Shown in pieces: positions 1-9,478 of a stretch of 29,001 nt of DNA. The notes under the pieces were generated by a model. The model was given only the letters and a program-made list of their open reading frames with translations. It was not told where the DNA came from and did not search any database. Source of the DNA: Bordetella parapertussis (GTDB lineage Bacteria > Pseudomonadota > Gammaproteobacteria > Burkholderiales > Burkholderiaceae_C); the NCBI GenBank assembly GCA_945878065.1, contig CAMDXA010000027.1, positions 1 through 29,001 on the forward strand, read 5' to 3'. The position numbers and the translations under genes were made by a program. Numbering within the stretch: position 1 is the first letter of the stretch; each line of letters begins with the position of its first letter.

Positions 1-585
1 CAATGCGGCGAGGTCAATTTCGCCGAGGGCGAGGGCATGGAATGCCTGACCATCAATGTGGACGCGCTCCTCACCAAGATCCGGCGCAAATACAATGAAT
101 TCGGCATTCATGAGAAGCCGTTTGTCATTGTCAAGGCCGACAACGGCACTTATGGCATGGGCATCATGACGGTACGCGATGTCAAAGACCTTGAAGTGCT
201 CAACCGCAAAACCCGCAACAAAATGAGCGTGGTCAAAGACGGTCAAGAGGTCAACCAAGTCATCATCCAAGAGGGCGTGCAAACCAACGAACGCATCAAT
301 GATGCGGTGGCCGAACCCGTCGTCTACATGATGGACCGCTATGTCGTCGGTGGTTTTTACCGGGTGCACGCCGAGCGCGGCATTGACGAAAACCTGAATG
401 CCCCGGGGGCGAGTTTTGTGCCATTGGCGTTTGAGCAAAGCGCCCACACCCCGCAACCCGGCATGAAACCTGGGGCCAGCGCTCCCAACCGTTTCTACAT
501 GTACGGCGTCATTGCCCGATTGGCCATGCTGGCGGCCAGCTATGAACTGGAAGCCACCGACCCGGACGCTGAGGTTTACGAGTAA
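1..585 (+). CDS. gshA: Glutamate-cysteine ligase, GshA (C-terminal part, cut by window edge)
   Basis: Catalyses the ATP-dependent joining of glutamate and cysteine, the first step of glutathione synthesis in the cytoplasm. The reading frame is open from the first base, so the N-terminal half lies outside the window; only about 194 residues are visible. The sequence (VKADNGTYGMGIMTV near the start, then VVYMMDRYVVGGFYRVH and a C-terminal MLAASYELE) matches the proteobacterial GshA family first described from acidithiobacilli, which is about 430 residues long and unrelated in length to the enterobacterial enzyme. gshB lies two genes downstream, which supports the assignment. An ATG at 37 is internal and not a start. 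Family recognised from memory, not by a search. Confidence 0.9.
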   Translation, partial: QCGEVNFAEGEGMECLTINVDALLTKIRRKYNEFGIHEKPFVIVKADNGTYGMGIMTVRDVKDLEVLNRKTRNKMSVVKDGQEVNQVIIQEGVQTNERINDAVAEPVVYMMDRYVVGGFYRVHAERGIDENLNAPGASFVPLAFEQSAHTPQPGMKPGASAPNRFYMYGVIARLAMLAASYELEATDPDAEVYE

Positions 586-596
586 AAATTAGCTCT

Positions 597-623
597 TTAG
601 CCACATGTTGGAGTCGTTATAGT
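597..623 (+). promoter_or_regulatory. Possible promoter for kup
   Basis: In the 87-base gap between gshA and kup there is TATAGT at 618-623, with TTAGCC at 597-602 as a weak -35 box 15 bases upstream. A small stem GCGG/CCGC (647-650 with 659-662, A-rich loop) sits just before the kup start. The promoter call is tentative because only the -10 is a good match. Confidence 0.25.
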
Positions 624-672
624 CTTGGCTTCTGAGTTATCAGTGGGCGGATAAAAAACCGCATGAAGTTTT

Positions 673-2481
673 ATGAGTGAGGCTAAAAGCCAAGGGCATA
701 CGAAATCGCCTCTGGCAGGTTTGACACTGGGCGCTATTGGGGTGGTCTACGGGGACATTGGCACCAGCGTGCTTTACTCCATCAAGGAAGTTTTTGGCTC
801 TGGCCACGTGGCATTCACGCCAGACAATGTCTACGGCATCCTCTCCTTGTTCTTTTGGACGCTGACTTTCATTGTGTCGCTCAAGTACGTGACCTTGGTG
901 CTGCGCGCCGACAACAACGGAGAAGGTGGTTTGGTGGCAATGCTGGCGCTGGCATCTTCATCGGTGCGGGACAAACCGCGTTTGCGCCGCATTTTGCTGG
1001 TGGTCGGTATTTTCGGCACCTGTTTGTTTTATGGCGACGGTGTCATCACGCCGGCCATTTCAGTGTTATCGGCGGTAGAGGGTTTGGAGGTGGTGTCGCC
1101 AACTTTCAAACGATTCGTCATACCCATCACACTTTTGATACTGCTGTGTTTGTTTGCTGTGCAAAAACGTGGCACGAGCGGCATTGGTAAATTTTTCGGC
1201 CCGATCACATTGGTGTGGTTCATTGCCATTGCCATGTTGGGGGTCTATCACATCGTCGACCATCCGGAGATTTTGTGGGCGGTCAGCCCTTATTACGCCG
1301 CCATGTTTGTCTGGGAGCAGCCATTCACAGCCTTCATCATTTTGGGGGCGGTGGTGCTGTGTGTGACCGGCGGCGAAGCGCTGTATGCAGACATGGGCCA
1401 TTTCGGCAAAAAACCGATTCGCTTGGCTTGGTTTTCCGTCGTCATGCCCTGTTTGACATTGAACTATTTCGGTCAAGGTGCATTGTTGCTGGCCGAACCA
1501 GAGGCGGTTAAAAACCCGTTTTTCAACATGGCTCCCGACTGGGCCCTGATACCTTTGGTGATTCTGGCGACTGCGGCGACCGTGATTGCTTCACAGGCAT
1601 TGATCACCGGCGCGTTCAGCGTGACCAAGCAAGTGATTCAATTGGGCTTTTTGCCACGTTTGCAAATTCTGCACACCAGCGAAAAAGAAACGGGCCAGAT
1701 TTACATGCCGTTGGTGAATTGGGGATTGTTTGTGGTGATTGTGCTGGCGGTGGTGATGTTCAAAACCTCTAGCAATTTAGCGGCAGCCTACGGTATTGCG
1801 GTGTGTACCGATATGTTGATCACTACCATTTTGACTTTCTATGTGATTCGCTACGCTTGGAAGTACCCGCTTTGGCTGTGCATCAGCGCCACCTCGGTGT
1901 TCTTTGTGGTGGACTTGGCATTTTGGAGCTCCAACATGCTCAAACTGGCTGACGGCGGTTGGTTCCCGTTGCTCATAGGCGTCATGATTTTGGTGTTGAT
2001 GCTGACCTGGCGCGATGGTCGCGCTTTGTTGCACCAAAAGACCCGTAACGAAGCCTTGGACTTGGCTTCGTTTTTAGAAGCGTTGTTTATGGCGCCGCCC
2101 ACCAGAGTAGAGGGCACAGCCGTCTTTTTGACGGCTGAGGATGGTATCGTGCCCAACGCCATGTTGCACAACTTGAAGCACAACAAAGTCTTGCACGCCC
2201 AAAATTTATTTGTCACGGTGCGAAACCACGAAGTGCCCTGGATCGCGAATGACAAACGCATTGAATTCACTGATCTGGGGGGCAATTGTTGGCAGGTCAT
2301 GATCCACTATGGCTTCAAAGACGACCCGGATGTGCCGTTTGCCTTGTCCTTGTTGCGCGGCCAATTGGGAGATATCAACCCCATGAGCACCAGCTACTTT
2401 CTTTCGCGCGACAGCATTGTGCCCACCGTGGGTGGCGGCATGTCGCAATGGCGCGAAAACTGTTTGCCCAGATGTACCTGA
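673..2481 (+). CDS. kup: Potassium transporter Kup, frameshifted near the 3' end
   Basis: Low-affinity potassium/proton symporter of the inner membrane (KUP/HAK/KT family). The N-terminal hallmark [16 protein letters not shown] is at about residues 24-39, followed by about twelve hydrophobic segments and a cytoplasmic C-terminal domain. As sequenced the frame stops after 602 residues with an abnormal tail NCLPRCT following residue 595. The expected family tail (KLFAQMYLN through to [10 protein letters not shown]) lies in the +1 frame directly after it, up to base 2558. Restoring one A in the run at 2456-2459 would give 628 residues, in the normal 620-630 range. The start is the ATG at 673; the Shine-Dalgarno is weak. 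Function is secure. Whether the frameshift is real or a sequencing error cannot be told from the sequence. Confidence 0.9.
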   Translation: MSEAKSQGHTKSPLAGLTLGAIGVVYGDIGTSVLYSIKEVFGSGHVAFTPDNVYGILSLFFWTLTFIVSLKYVTLVLRADNNGEGGLVAMLALASSSVRDKPRLRRILLVVGIFGTCLFYGDGVITPAISVLSAVEGLEVVSPTFKRFVIPITLLILLCLFAVQKRGTSGIGKFFGPITLVWFIAIAMLGVYHIVDHPEILWAVSPYYAAMFVWEQPFTAFIILGAVVLCVTGGEALYADMGHFGKKPIRLAWFSVVMPCLTLNYFGQGALLLAEPEAVKNPFFNMAPDWALIPLVILATAATVIASQALITGAFSVTKQVIQLGFLPRLQILHTSEKETGQIYMPLVNWGLFVVIVLAVVMFKTSSNLAAAYGIAVCTDMLITTILTFYVIRYAWKYPLWLCISATSVFFVVDLAFWSSNMLKLADGGWFPLLIGVMILVLMLTWRDGRALLHQKTRNEALDLASFLEALFMAPPTRVEGTAVFLTAEDGIVPNAMLHNLKHNKVLHAQNLFVTVRNHEVPWIANDKRIEFTDLGGNCWQVMIHYGFKDDPDVPFALSLLRGQLGDINPMSTSYFLSRDSIVPTVGGGMSQWRENCLPRCT

Positions 2482-2558
2482 ACGCCAGTGCAGCGGCGGA
2501 CTTTTTGAATTTGCCCAGCAATTCAGTGGTGGAGATGGGCAGCAAAATCGAAATCTGA
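2456..2558 (+). other. Out-of-frame C-terminal tail of Kup
   Basis: A 33-residue stretch in the +1 frame relative to kup, beginning KLFAQMYLN and ending in [10 protein letters not shown] and a TGA at 2556-2558. It corresponds to the conserved end of Kup proteins (E. coli Kup ends in a similar VVELGTQVEI). It is not an independent gene: an open frame back to 2286 exists only because it overlaps kup. The shift point is the AAAA run at 2456-2459, where five A residues would give the expected Glu-Lys-Leu. Confidence 0.85.
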
Positions 2559-2600
2559 GCCGCGACACGCCCCTGGGGCGTTCGCTGTTAACCTAGCGCC

Positions 2601-3554
2601 ATGAACTTATTGTTTGTTTGCGACCCGTTGTCTGAGTTTCATACCGAAAAAGACAGCACATTCACCATGATGCGGGAGGCACAACGGCGCGGCCATCGCA
2701 TATGGGCCTGTACGCCCCAGGACCTTTATTGGCAAAGTGGTGAGCGGGTCAGCGCTAACTTGCATGCCATTTCGCTGACCGGGCATGCGCTGGATTGGTA
2801 TTCAAGCCTTGCCCATGAGGTTCGGGCCTTGGCCGACATGGACGCGGTGCTGATGCGCAAGGATCCGCCTTTTGACAATGAATATTTTTATGCCACGCAT
2901 TTGCTGAGCCAGGCTGAACGCGAGGGTGCCAAGGTGTTCAACCGGCCGCAATCTTTGCGTGAGCATCCCGAAAAACTCGCGTTGATGGAGTTTGCTGAAT
3001 TTGCGAGTCCGACCTTGGTCACGCGCAACCCCCAAGACATTCGGGCATTTCATGCAGAGCACCAAGACATCATCCTCAAGCCCTTGGACGGCATGGGCGG
3101 CATGGGGATTTTTCGGGTTAAAGCGGACGGACTGAACCTTGGCGCCATCATCGAGTCGCTCAACCGTGAAGGCAGCACCAGCGTCATGGTGCAAAAGTTT
3201 TTGCCAGCCATTGCGCAGGGCGACAAACGCGTGCTGGTGATCAACGGGCAGGCTGTGCCGTTTGCATTGGCACGTATTCCGCAGGGTGGTGAGGTGCGCG
3301 GCAATCTGGCCGCCGGTGGCAAAGGCGTGGCACAACCGCTGAGTGAGCGTGATTGGCAAATCGCCCATGCCGTCGGGCCCGTGTTGGCCGCCCGGGGCTT
3401 GTTGCTGGTGGGATTGGACATCATTGGCGACTGTCTGACCGAGGTCAATGTCACCAGCCCCACTTGTTTCCGAGAGATCACAGACCAAACAGGTTGCGAT
3501 GTGCCGGCGCTGTTCATGGATGCGCTTGAGCACTGTCTGGCCGGCCCATCCTGA
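2601..3554 (+). CDS. gshB: Glutathione synthetase
   Basis: Adds glycine to gamma-glutamylcysteine using ATP, the second step of glutathione synthesis, in the cytoplasm. The 317 residues match the bacterial GshB length. Visible marks are an N-terminal pre-ATP-grasp domain (VLMRKDPPFDNEY at about 83-95), the ATP-grasp glycine-rich loop ILKPLDGMGGMGIFRV at about 158-173, and the substrate and metal region NVTSPTCFREI at about 283-293. It lies 42 bases after the restored end of kup and two genes after gshA, so the two glutathione enzymes are neighbours. The gap contains a compact palindrome (acgcccctggggcgt) that may be a weak hairpin. The start ATG at 2601 is the only sensible one, although no strong Shine-Dalgarno is visible. 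Confidence 0.96.
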   Translation: MNLLFVCDPLSEFHTEKDSTFTMMREAQRRGHRIWACTPQDLYWQSGERVSANLHAISLTGHALDWYSSLAHEVRALADMDAVLMRKDPPFDNEYFYATHLLSQAEREGAKVFNRPQSLREHPEKLALMEFAEFASPTLVTRNPQDIRAFHAEHQDIILKPLDGMGGMGIFRVKADGLNLGAIIESLNREGSTSVMVQKFLPAIAQGDKRVLVINGQAVPFALARIPQGGEVRGNLAAGGKGVAQPLSERDWQIAHAVGPVLAARGLLLVGLDIIGDCLTEVNVTSPTCFREITDQTGCDVPALFMDALEHCLAGPS

Positions 3555-3589
3555 GCCGCCATGGCCCACACACACGCAGTACATAAGTG

Positions 3590-4801
3590 ATGAAGGTCTT
3601 TATAGAACAAGCTTTATTCGAGCCTTACGCCTACGCCGCCAAGGAGCGGCTGAACGCGGTCCGGCCATTTGAATATTCGCAAAGTCGAAACCATGTGCAT
3701 GGCGCGGTCAGCATGCTGTCGCCTTATTTGACGCACGGCATTTTGAGCATTCCCGATGTGGCTGACTACATGTACCGTGTGCACCGCATGGGCGCACAAC
3801 ATAAATTTATTTATGAATTGGCGTGGCGTGAATATTTCCAGCATGTGCATCAGGTGCTGGGCGACGCCATCCATGCGAATTTGCGCGAAGGCGTGTTGCC
3901 TGAGGACGCTTACAGCAAGGACATGCCAGATGATGTGCGCCACGGCGCCAGCGGCGTGCCCGTGATCGACCAAGCGGTGCGCCAACTGTATTTCAATGGT
4001 TATGTGCATAACCATGCGCGTTTGTGGCTGGCCAGTTATTTGGTACATATCCGCAAAGTGCATTGGCGCGTCGGGGCCGATTGGATGTACAGCCATTTGC
4101 TCGATGGTGACGTGGCGAGCAACGACCTGAGCTGGCAATGGGTAGCGGGCACGGGCAGCAGCAAACCTTATCTGTTCAACGCGGCCAATGTGGCCATACA
4201 TGCCCCAGAACCTTGGCATAGCAAAAACACGGTGATGGATCAGGACATGGACATCATCGACATGATTGCGCGCAGCCGAGCTACTTTCACCCAGTCGTCC
4301 AAAACCTTTGCGCGTGTTGAGGAGCCGACATTGTTCACGCAACCTCCACCGGGTGTTGATCTATTGCCTGCCGGCTTGGCGGCAGAGAAATTGAATGGTC
4401 GCGAGGTATGGTGGGTCCACCCGTGGGCATTGACCGACAAGCTGCCAGCCAGCGTGCCTGCAGACGCGATGCAAGTGGCGGCTTGCTGGCTGGAGTGGAC
4501 CGAGGCCAGGCCGTGGAGCGAAGCGCGCTGGAAATTTGTTGCGCGAGGTATGCATGCGCTGGCATCCCATTGCTGGTTTGAAGATGCCGCAAGCTTGGCA
4601 CAGATATTGGGCAAAGCCAAAGCAGTGCATGTGTGGGACCACCCCTGCTTGCCGGATTTACCGGGGGTGCAGTGGGTGCGTCACAGCCCGCCGCGCTTGT
4701 GGCCGCTGCAAGAAGAGCACTGCAAATCGTTTTCTGCGTGGTGGAGCAAGGTCAACCGTTACAGACTGACCTTGCCGCAGTTGTTGCGCCGGACGGTTTG
4801 A
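3590..4801 (+). CDS. Photolyase/cryptochrome-like FAD-binding protein, catalytic domain first
   Basis: Related to the FAD-binding domain of DNA photolyases and cryptochromes; the actual substrate is unknown. Residues about 15-215 carry the helical FAD domain: LSPYLTHGILS (43-53), ELAWREYFQHV (76-86), HNHARLWLASYLVH (140-153), and the DGDVASNDLSWQWVAGTG block (172-189). The N-terminal alpha/beta antenna domain that normally precedes this is absent. Instead residues about 270-370 form a second region (WWVHPWALTDKLP, RPWSEARWKFVARGMHAL, then SFSAWWSKV) that looks like a small alpha/beta domain placed after the catalytic one. At the position of the E. coli Asn facing FAD N5 my alignment puts Asp, as in plant cryptochromes; this is tentative. 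GTG at 3587 is directly before the ATG at 3590, and no Shine-Dalgarno decides between them. It converges on glcB with a 6-base gap. Confidence 0.8.
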   Translation: MKVFIEQALFEPYAYAAKERLNAVRPFEYSQSRNHVHGAVSMLSPYLTHGILSIPDVADYMYRVHRMGAQHKFIYELAWREYFQHVHQVLGDAIHANLREGVLPEDAYSKDMPDDVRHGASGVPVIDQAVRQLYFNGYVHNHARLWLASYLVHIRKVHWRVGADWMYSHLLDGDVASNDLSWQWVAGTGSSKPYLFNAANVAIHAPEPWHSKNTVMDQDMDIIDMIARSRATFTQSSKTFARVEEPTLFTQPPPGVDLLPAGLAAEKLNGREVWWVHPWALTDKLPASVPADAMQVAACWLEWTEARPWSEARWKFVARGMHALASHCWFEDAASLAQILGKAKAVHVWDHPCLPDLPGVQWVRHSPPRLWPLQEEHCKSFSAWWSKVNRYRLTLPQLLRRTV

Positions 4802-4807
4802 ACTGAC

Positions 4808-7015
4808 TTAAGCCGCTGCTTTCACTTTCAATCGCCACGCATGCAACAAGGGCTCTGTGTAACCGCTGGGTTGCGCCATGCCGTGGAACACCAAGTCTGA
4901 GGCTGCCAGATAAGCCTTTGAAGTGGCGAAATGCCCGGCCATGGGTTGGTACAGCGAGTCGCCTGCGTTTTGTTTGTCGACCACAGCCGCCATGCGCTCG
5001 AAGGTGGCGCGCACCTGGGCTTCGCTGACCACACCGTGCTTCAACCAATTGGCGATGTGTTGGCTGGAAATGCGTAGCGTGGCGCGGTCTTCCATCAGGC
5101 CGACGTTGTGTATATCCGGCACTTTGGAACAACCCACGCCCTGGTCGATCCAGCGCACCACATAGCCCAGAATGCCTTGCACGTTGTTGTCCAGCTCTTG
5201 CTGTTTGTCGGCTTCGCTCCAGTTGGCTTTGGCAACCACCGGCACGGTCAACAAATCTTTCAGCAGGGAAGCACGCTGCTTGTCCGCATCGATTTTTTCC
5301 AGTTCTTTTTGCACATCGCTGACCAGCACCTGGTGGTAATGCATGGCGTGCAACGTGGCGCCTGTGGGGCTGGGTACCCAGGCGGTGTTGGCACCCGCCT
5401 TGGGATGGGCGATTTTTTGCTTCAACATCTCCGCCATCAAATCGGGCATGGCCCACATGCCTTTGCCGATTTGCGCTTTGCCACGCAGCCCGCAAGACAG
5501 ACCGACCAGCACATTGTTTTTCTCGTAAGCGGCGATCCAAGCGCTGCTCTTCATATCGCCTTTGCGCAGCATCGGACCGGCATGCATGGCGGTGTGCATT
5601 TCGTCGCCTGTGCGGTCAAGGAAACCGGTGTTGATGAATGCCACGCGGCTGGCGGCGGCTGCAATACACGCTTTGAGGTTGACGCTGGTGCGGCGTTCCT
5701 CGTCCATGATGCCCAGCTTCACCGTGCTGTCTGGCAAGCCCAGAATCTGCTCGACACGGCCGAACAATTCAGAGGCAAACGCCACTTCAGCGGGTCCGTG
5801 CATTTTGGGTTTGACAATGTAGACCGAGCCGGTGCGTGAGTTGCGAATGCCATTGGCACCATGGCCTTTCAAATCGTGCAGGGCAATCGCGGTGGTGACC
5901 ATGGTGTCCATGATGCCTTCAGGGATTTCATGCGTGCGGCCGTCGGCACCGTTATACAAAATGGCCGGGTTGGTCATCAAATGGCCGACGTTACGCAAAA
6001 ACAGCAGCGAGCGGCCATGCAATTTCACTTCTGCATTGCCTTTGGGCGAGTGGTAAACAGGGTCAGGGTTGAGGCCGCGTTTGAAACTGTGCCCGCCTTT
6101 GCTCACGTCTTCGGTCAGCGTGCCTTTCAAAATCCCCAGCCAATTGCTGTAGGCCAGCAGTTTGTCCTCGGCGTCCACGGCGGCGACGGAATCTTCCAAG
6201 TCCAAAATGGTGGAGAGCGCGGCTTCAACCACCAGGTCGCTGACGCCTGCTTGGTCATTTGCGCCAATCGGGCTTTTCGGGTTGATTTGAATGTCTAAAT
6301 GCAAGCCGTTGTGAACCAGCAGAACAGACGAAGGATGCGCCCCATCGCCTTGGTAACCAACGAATTGTTTCGGGTCTGCCAGCGCAGAGGTTTTGCCGCC
6401 TGTCAAGGACACCACCAAAGCGCCTTTGATCACAGCGTAGCCGGTGGAGTCAATGTGCGAGCCCTTTTTCAAGGGCACGGTACGGTCCAGCACATAACGC
6501 GCGTATTCAATGACTTTGGCGCCGCGTTTTTCGTTGTAGCCCGGGCCTTTGGCGCAGCCGTTGTCTTCTGAAATCACGTCGGTGCCGTACAAGGCGTCGT
6601 AGAGCGAACCCCAGCGGGCGTTGGCGGCATTCAGGGCGTAGCGGGCATTCAAAATCGGCACCACCAGTTGCGGGCCGGCTTGCACAGCCAGTTCGGCATC
6701 GACATTGCGGGTGGTGGCTTTGGCTTTGGCAGGGACTGGCACCAAGTAGCCGATGTCATGCAAAAACGCCTGATACGCTTTCATGTCGGTGACCGGTCCC
6801 GGGTGGGTTTGGTGCCATTGGTCCAACGCGGTTTGCAGGCGGTCACGTTCAACCAGCAAGGCTTTATTTTTAGGCGCCAGGTCTTGCACCAGTTGGTCAA
6901 ATCCTTTCCAGAAAGTGACGCTGGAGACGCCGGTGCCGGGAAGTACCTGTTGGTCGATGAACCGGTAAAGGGCGGAATCGACATGCAATTGGTAGAGGGA
7001 AGTACGCTGAGTCAT
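4808..7015 (-). CDS. glcB: Malate synthase G
   Basis: Condenses glyoxylate with acetyl-CoA to malate in the glyoxylate and glycolate pathways, in the cytoplasm. The 735 residues fit the monomeric G isoform (about 720-730). Landmarks: [15 protein letters not shown] (271-285), the glyoxylate-binding arginine region [12 protein letters not shown] (337-348), the magnesium ligands in [14 protein letters not shown] (435-448) and [16 protein letters not shown] (465-480), [16 protein letters not shown] (547-562), and the probable catalytic base Asp643 in [14 protein letters not shown]. It stands alone on the minus strand between two plus-strand groups. The start is the CAT at 7013-7015 and no strong Shine-Dalgarno is seen. 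No glyoxylate cycle partner (aceA) lies in the window. Confidence 0.97.
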   Translation of the reverse strand: MTQRTSLYQLHVDSALYRFIDQQVLPGTGVSSVTFWKGFDQLVQDLAPKNKALLVERDRLQTALDQWHQTHPGPVTDMKAYQAFLHDIGYLVPVPAKAKATTRNVDAELAVQAGPQLVVPILNARYALNAANARWGSLYDALYGTDVISEDNGCAKGPGYNEKRGAKVIEYARYVLDRTVPLKKGSHIDSTGYAVIKGALVVSLTGGKTSALADPKQFVGYQGDGAHPSSVLLVHNGLHLDIQINPKSPIGANDQAGVSDLVVEAALSTILDLEDSVAAVDAEDKLLAYSNWLGILKGTLTEDVSKGGHSFKRGLNPDPVYHSPKGNAEVKLHGRSLLFLRNVGHLMTNPAILYNGADGRTHEIPEGIMDTMVTTAIALHDLKGHGANGIRNSRTGSVYIVKPKMHGPAEVAFASELFGRVEQILGLPDSTVKLGIMDEERRTSVNLKACIAAAASRVAFINTGFLDRTGDEMHTAMHAGPMLRKGDMKSSAWIAAYEKNNVLVGLSCGLRGKAQIGKGMWAMPDLMAEMLKQKIAHPKAGANTAWVPSPTGATLHAMHYHQVLVSDVQKELEKIDADKQRASLLKDLLTVPVVAKANWSEADKQQELDNNVQGILGYVVRWIDQGVGCSKVPDIHNVGLMEDRATLRISSQHIANWLKHGVVSEAQVRATFERMAAVVDKQNAGDSLYQPMAGHFATSKAYLAASDLVFHGMAQPSGYTEPLLHAWRLKVKAAA

Positions 7016-7073
7016 CTAAGGCTTTCTGGTCACAAAAATGGGTTTCGGGTTTTCACCGATAATTTTCTATTTT

Positions 7074-7079
7074 AGGAGG
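7074..7079 (+). promoter_or_regulatory. Strong Shine-Dalgarno that fixes the start of the LpxQ-like gene
   Basis: AGGAGG at 7074-7079 is a near-perfect ribosome binding site. It overlaps an in-frame GTG at 7079, which therefore cannot be the start, and lies five bases before the GTG at 7085, which is the better choice. The rest of the 7016-7084 divergent gap between glcB and this gene shows no clear promoter. Confidence 0.8.
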
Positions 7080-7084
7080 TGGCT

Positions 7085-7735
7085 GTGAACCGTTTGAAAA
7101 TTGGTCTGGCAGGTCTGGTGATCAGCATGTCTTGTGCGGCATGGGCTGAATCTGAATTCACTGTTTACAGTGGCCATCAAAGCTCTCCGCACTCCACTGT
7201 CGAAAACACCAATACGGGAAAGTCTTTTTACACGGGCTGGGAAGGCAAGCCTTTGTCTTTCCCCATTTATTTGGGTTTGCGCTACACCGACTGGGTGACC
7301 GATGATTGGGGCTATGCAGTCAACTATGCCCATACCAAGGCTTACTCGACTGACTTGAACAGTTCCAGCAACACCGGTACCAGTGGAAACAGCTACACGA
7401 GACTGGAATTTACCGATGGTGCTAATCCTCTCACGGTGCTTGCCATGCGTCGCTTCACGTACCGCAGTATCCGCCCCCATGTGGGCGCTGGCATTGGTAT
7501 TTCTGTGCCCCATGTCGAAGTGACTTGGGCGGGTAATAAAACCTTTGAATACCAATACGGTGGTCCCGTCGCCACGGTCTTGGCCGGCTTTAACTACCCC
7601 ATCAACGACAAATGGAACCTGCTGACCGAGTTTCAAATGCATTACATGATGATAGATGTGGCTATCACCGGCGGCCGACTCAAAACCAATCTGATCACCA
7701 ATGCCTTGAATCTCGGAGTCAGCTATCGTTTCTGA
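7085..7735 (+). CDS. Outer-membrane beta-barrel protein, LpxQ (lipid A oxidase)-like
   Basis: A 216-residue exported protein. The signal peptide covers about residues 1-21 (cleavage after AAWA). The mature protein alternates aromatic and polar residues, with repeated Gly/Tyr-rich strands, and ends in GVSYRF, the usual C-terminal Phe signature of outer-membrane barrels. The pattern TVYSGHQSSPHS, GWEGKPLSFPIYLGLRYTDW, LEFTDGANPLTVLAMRR, RPHVGAGIGISVPHVEV, and ITNALNLGVSYRF resembles rhizobial LpxQ, an outer-membrane oxidase that converts the proximal glucosamine of lipid A to 2-aminogluconate. From memory this is a better fit than PagL or PagP. If so it would act on lipid A on the outer surface. 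The gene is separated from argS by 9 bases. Start GTG at 7085 was chosen from the Shine-Dalgarno. Barrel location is fairly sure; the enzymatic role is inferred. Confidence 0.65.
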   Translation: MNRLKIGLAGLVISMSCAAWAESEFTVYSGHQSSPHSTVENTNTGKSFYTGWEGKPLSFPIYLGLRYTDWVTDDWGYAVNYAHTKAYSTDLNSSSNTGTSGNSYTRLEFTDGANPLTVLAMRRFTYRSIRPHVGAGIGISVPHVEVTWAGNKTFEYQYGGPVATVLAGFNYPINDKWNLLTEFQMHYMMIDVAITGGRLKTNLITNALNLGVSYRF

Positions 7736-7744
7736 ACGTTAACC

Positions 7745-9466
7745 ATGCAACAGGTTCAGGATGATTTGCTGGCTGTGCTATCAACAGCTTTGGAGGCTTT
7801 GTCGCCAGGCAGTGGCAGCAAGGCCCGTTTTGAAACACCTAAGGTGGCTTCCCATGGCGACTGGGCGGTCACCGCTGCCATGCAATTGGCCAAGCCGCTG
7901 GGGCGCAATCCCCGTGACGTCGGCGAGCAATTGCGTCAAAGCTTGTTAGACAGCGAAGCAGGCAGGCGTTGGTTGTCAGCCATTGAAGTCGCAGGTCCGG
8001 GTTTTCTCAATTTGCGTCTGACGCCCCAAGCCAAGCAACAAGTGGTGCATGAAGTGCTGATCAACAGCGACAAGTATGGTGATCAGCCCCCCCATGGGCA
8101 AAAATTGCTGGTCGAATTTGTGTCGGCCAACCCGACCGGCCCCTTGCATGTGGGCCATGGCCGTCAGGCCGCCTTGGGGGACGCGATTTGCAATTTGTTT
8201 CATTCCCAAGGCTGGTCAGTGCACCGCGAGTTCTATTACAACGACGCGGGCGTACAAATTCAAACCCTGGCTGTGTCCACACAATGCCGCGCCAAAGGCA
8301 TCAAGCCAGGCGATACCGAGTGGCCTGAGAACGCTTACAACGGCGAATACATTGCTGACATTGCCCAGGATTTTTTGGCGTGTAAAACGGTGGTTGCCGA
8401 TGACCGACAAGTCACGGCCAATGGGGACGCCAACGATTTAGACAACATCCGCGAATTTGCTGTGGCCTATTTGCGCCACGAACAAGACTTGGATTTGCAA
8501 GCTTTTCAAGTGTCGTTTGACCAGTATTACCTGGAATCGAGTTTGTACACCGATGGCAAAGTGGAAAAAGCCGTGGCATCCCTGCAAGCATCTGGGCATA
8601 CCTACGAACAAGACGGCGCGCTGTGGTTGCGCTCCACCGACTTCGGCGACGACAAAGACCGTGTCATGCGCAAATCAGACGGCAGTTACACCTATTTCGT
8701 GCCTGATGTGGCCTATCACTTGGCCAAGTGGCAGCGTGGTTTTAGCAAGGTGATCAATATCCAGGGCACCGATCACCATGGCACCATCGCACGCGTGCGT
8801 GCGGGTGTGCAGGCCGCCTCCAAGCAGCAGGGCTTGCAGATTCCTGTGGGTTATCCCGATTATTTGTTGCACACCATGGTGCGTGTCATGCGGGATGGCG
8901 AAGAGGTCAAGATTTCTAAACGCGCCGGCAGTTATGTGACCCTGCGCGATTTGATCGATTGGACCAGCAAGGATGCGGTACGGTTTTTTCTGCTCAGCCG
9001 CAAAGCTGACACCGAGTATGTGTTCGATGTGGATTTGGCGCGTTCCAAAAATAACGAAAACCCTGTCTACTATGTGCAGTATGCGCATGCCCGCATTTGT
9101 TCGGTGCTGACTAAGCTTTCGTCCACGGGCGCACAAGACCCCGCCGTGCTTGCCCAAGATATCACCCCCCAGTTAAAGCATGTCGACTTGTCAACCCTTG
9201 AAAGCGCACCCGCACAAGCCTTGATGATGTTGTTGTCGCGTTACCCGCAGGTGCTGGCGCAGGCCTGTGCCGACTTGGCCCCGCACGATGTGACGTTTTA
9301 TTTGCGCGAGCTTGCTGCTTGCTACCACAGCTATTACGATGCGGAACGGATTCTGGTGGACGATGAGGCCGTGCGCAATGCTCGCGCGGCTTTGATTTTC
9401 GCCACCGCCCAAGTGTTGAAAAATGGTCTGAATATGTTGGGGGTGCACGCCCCTGACGTCATGTAA
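7745..9466 (+). CDS. argS: Arginyl-tRNA synthetase
   Basis: Charges tRNA-Arg with arginine in the cytoplasm; class I aminoacyl-tRNA synthetase. The 573 residues fit the family. An N-terminal Add1-type domain (about 1-100) precedes the catalytic core: [20 protein letters not shown] with the HIGH-type motif HVGH at 135-138, the KMSKS equivalent KISKRAG at about 388-394, and the C-terminal anticodon-binding region beginning around [13 protein letters not shown]. It is followed after 12 bases by the SPOR-domain gene and then dsbA, a run I associate with Burkholderiales. Start ATG at 7745. Confidence 0.97.
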   Translation: MQQVQDDLLAVLSTALEALSPGSGSKARFETPKVASHGDWAVTAAMQLAKPLGRNPRDVGEQLRQSLLDSEAGRRWLSAIEVAGPGFLNLRLTPQAKQQVVHEVLINSDKYGDQPPHGQKLLVEFVSANPTGPLHVGHGRQAALGDAICNLFHSQGWSVHREFYYNDAGVQIQTLAVSTQCRAKGIKPGDTEWPENAYNGEYIADIAQDFLACKTVVADDRQVTANGDANDLDNIREFAVAYLRHEQDLDLQAFQVSFDQYYLESSLYTDGKVEKAVASLQASGHTYEQDGALWLRSTDFGDDKDRVMRKSDGSYTYFVPDVAYHLAKWQRGFSKVINIQGTDHHGTIARVRAGVQAASKQQGLQIPVGYPDYLLHTMVRVMRDGEEVKISKRAGSYVTLRDLIDWTSKDAVRFFLLSRKADTEYVFDVDLARSKNNENPVYYVQYAHARICSVLTKLSSTGAQDPAVLAQDITPQLKHVDLSTLESAPAQALMMLLSRYPQVLAQACADLAPHDVTFYLRELAACYHSYYDAERILVDDEAVRNARAALIFATAQVLKNGLNMLGVHAPDVM

Positions 9467-9478
9467 AGAGGGCACCGA

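Noticed and set aside
2286..2558. Possible separate small gene after kup
   Set aside because: Only its last 33 residues make sense, as the displaced Kup C-terminus.
2567..2587. Palindrome acgcccctggggcgt as a terminator after kup
   Set aside because: The centre leaves no proper loop and there is no T-run, so terminator function is not supported.
4752..5540. Minus-strand 262-codon frame overlapping glcB
   Set aside because: It is another frame of the same strand as malate synthase G, Arg/Gln/His-rich with no motif; a shadow.
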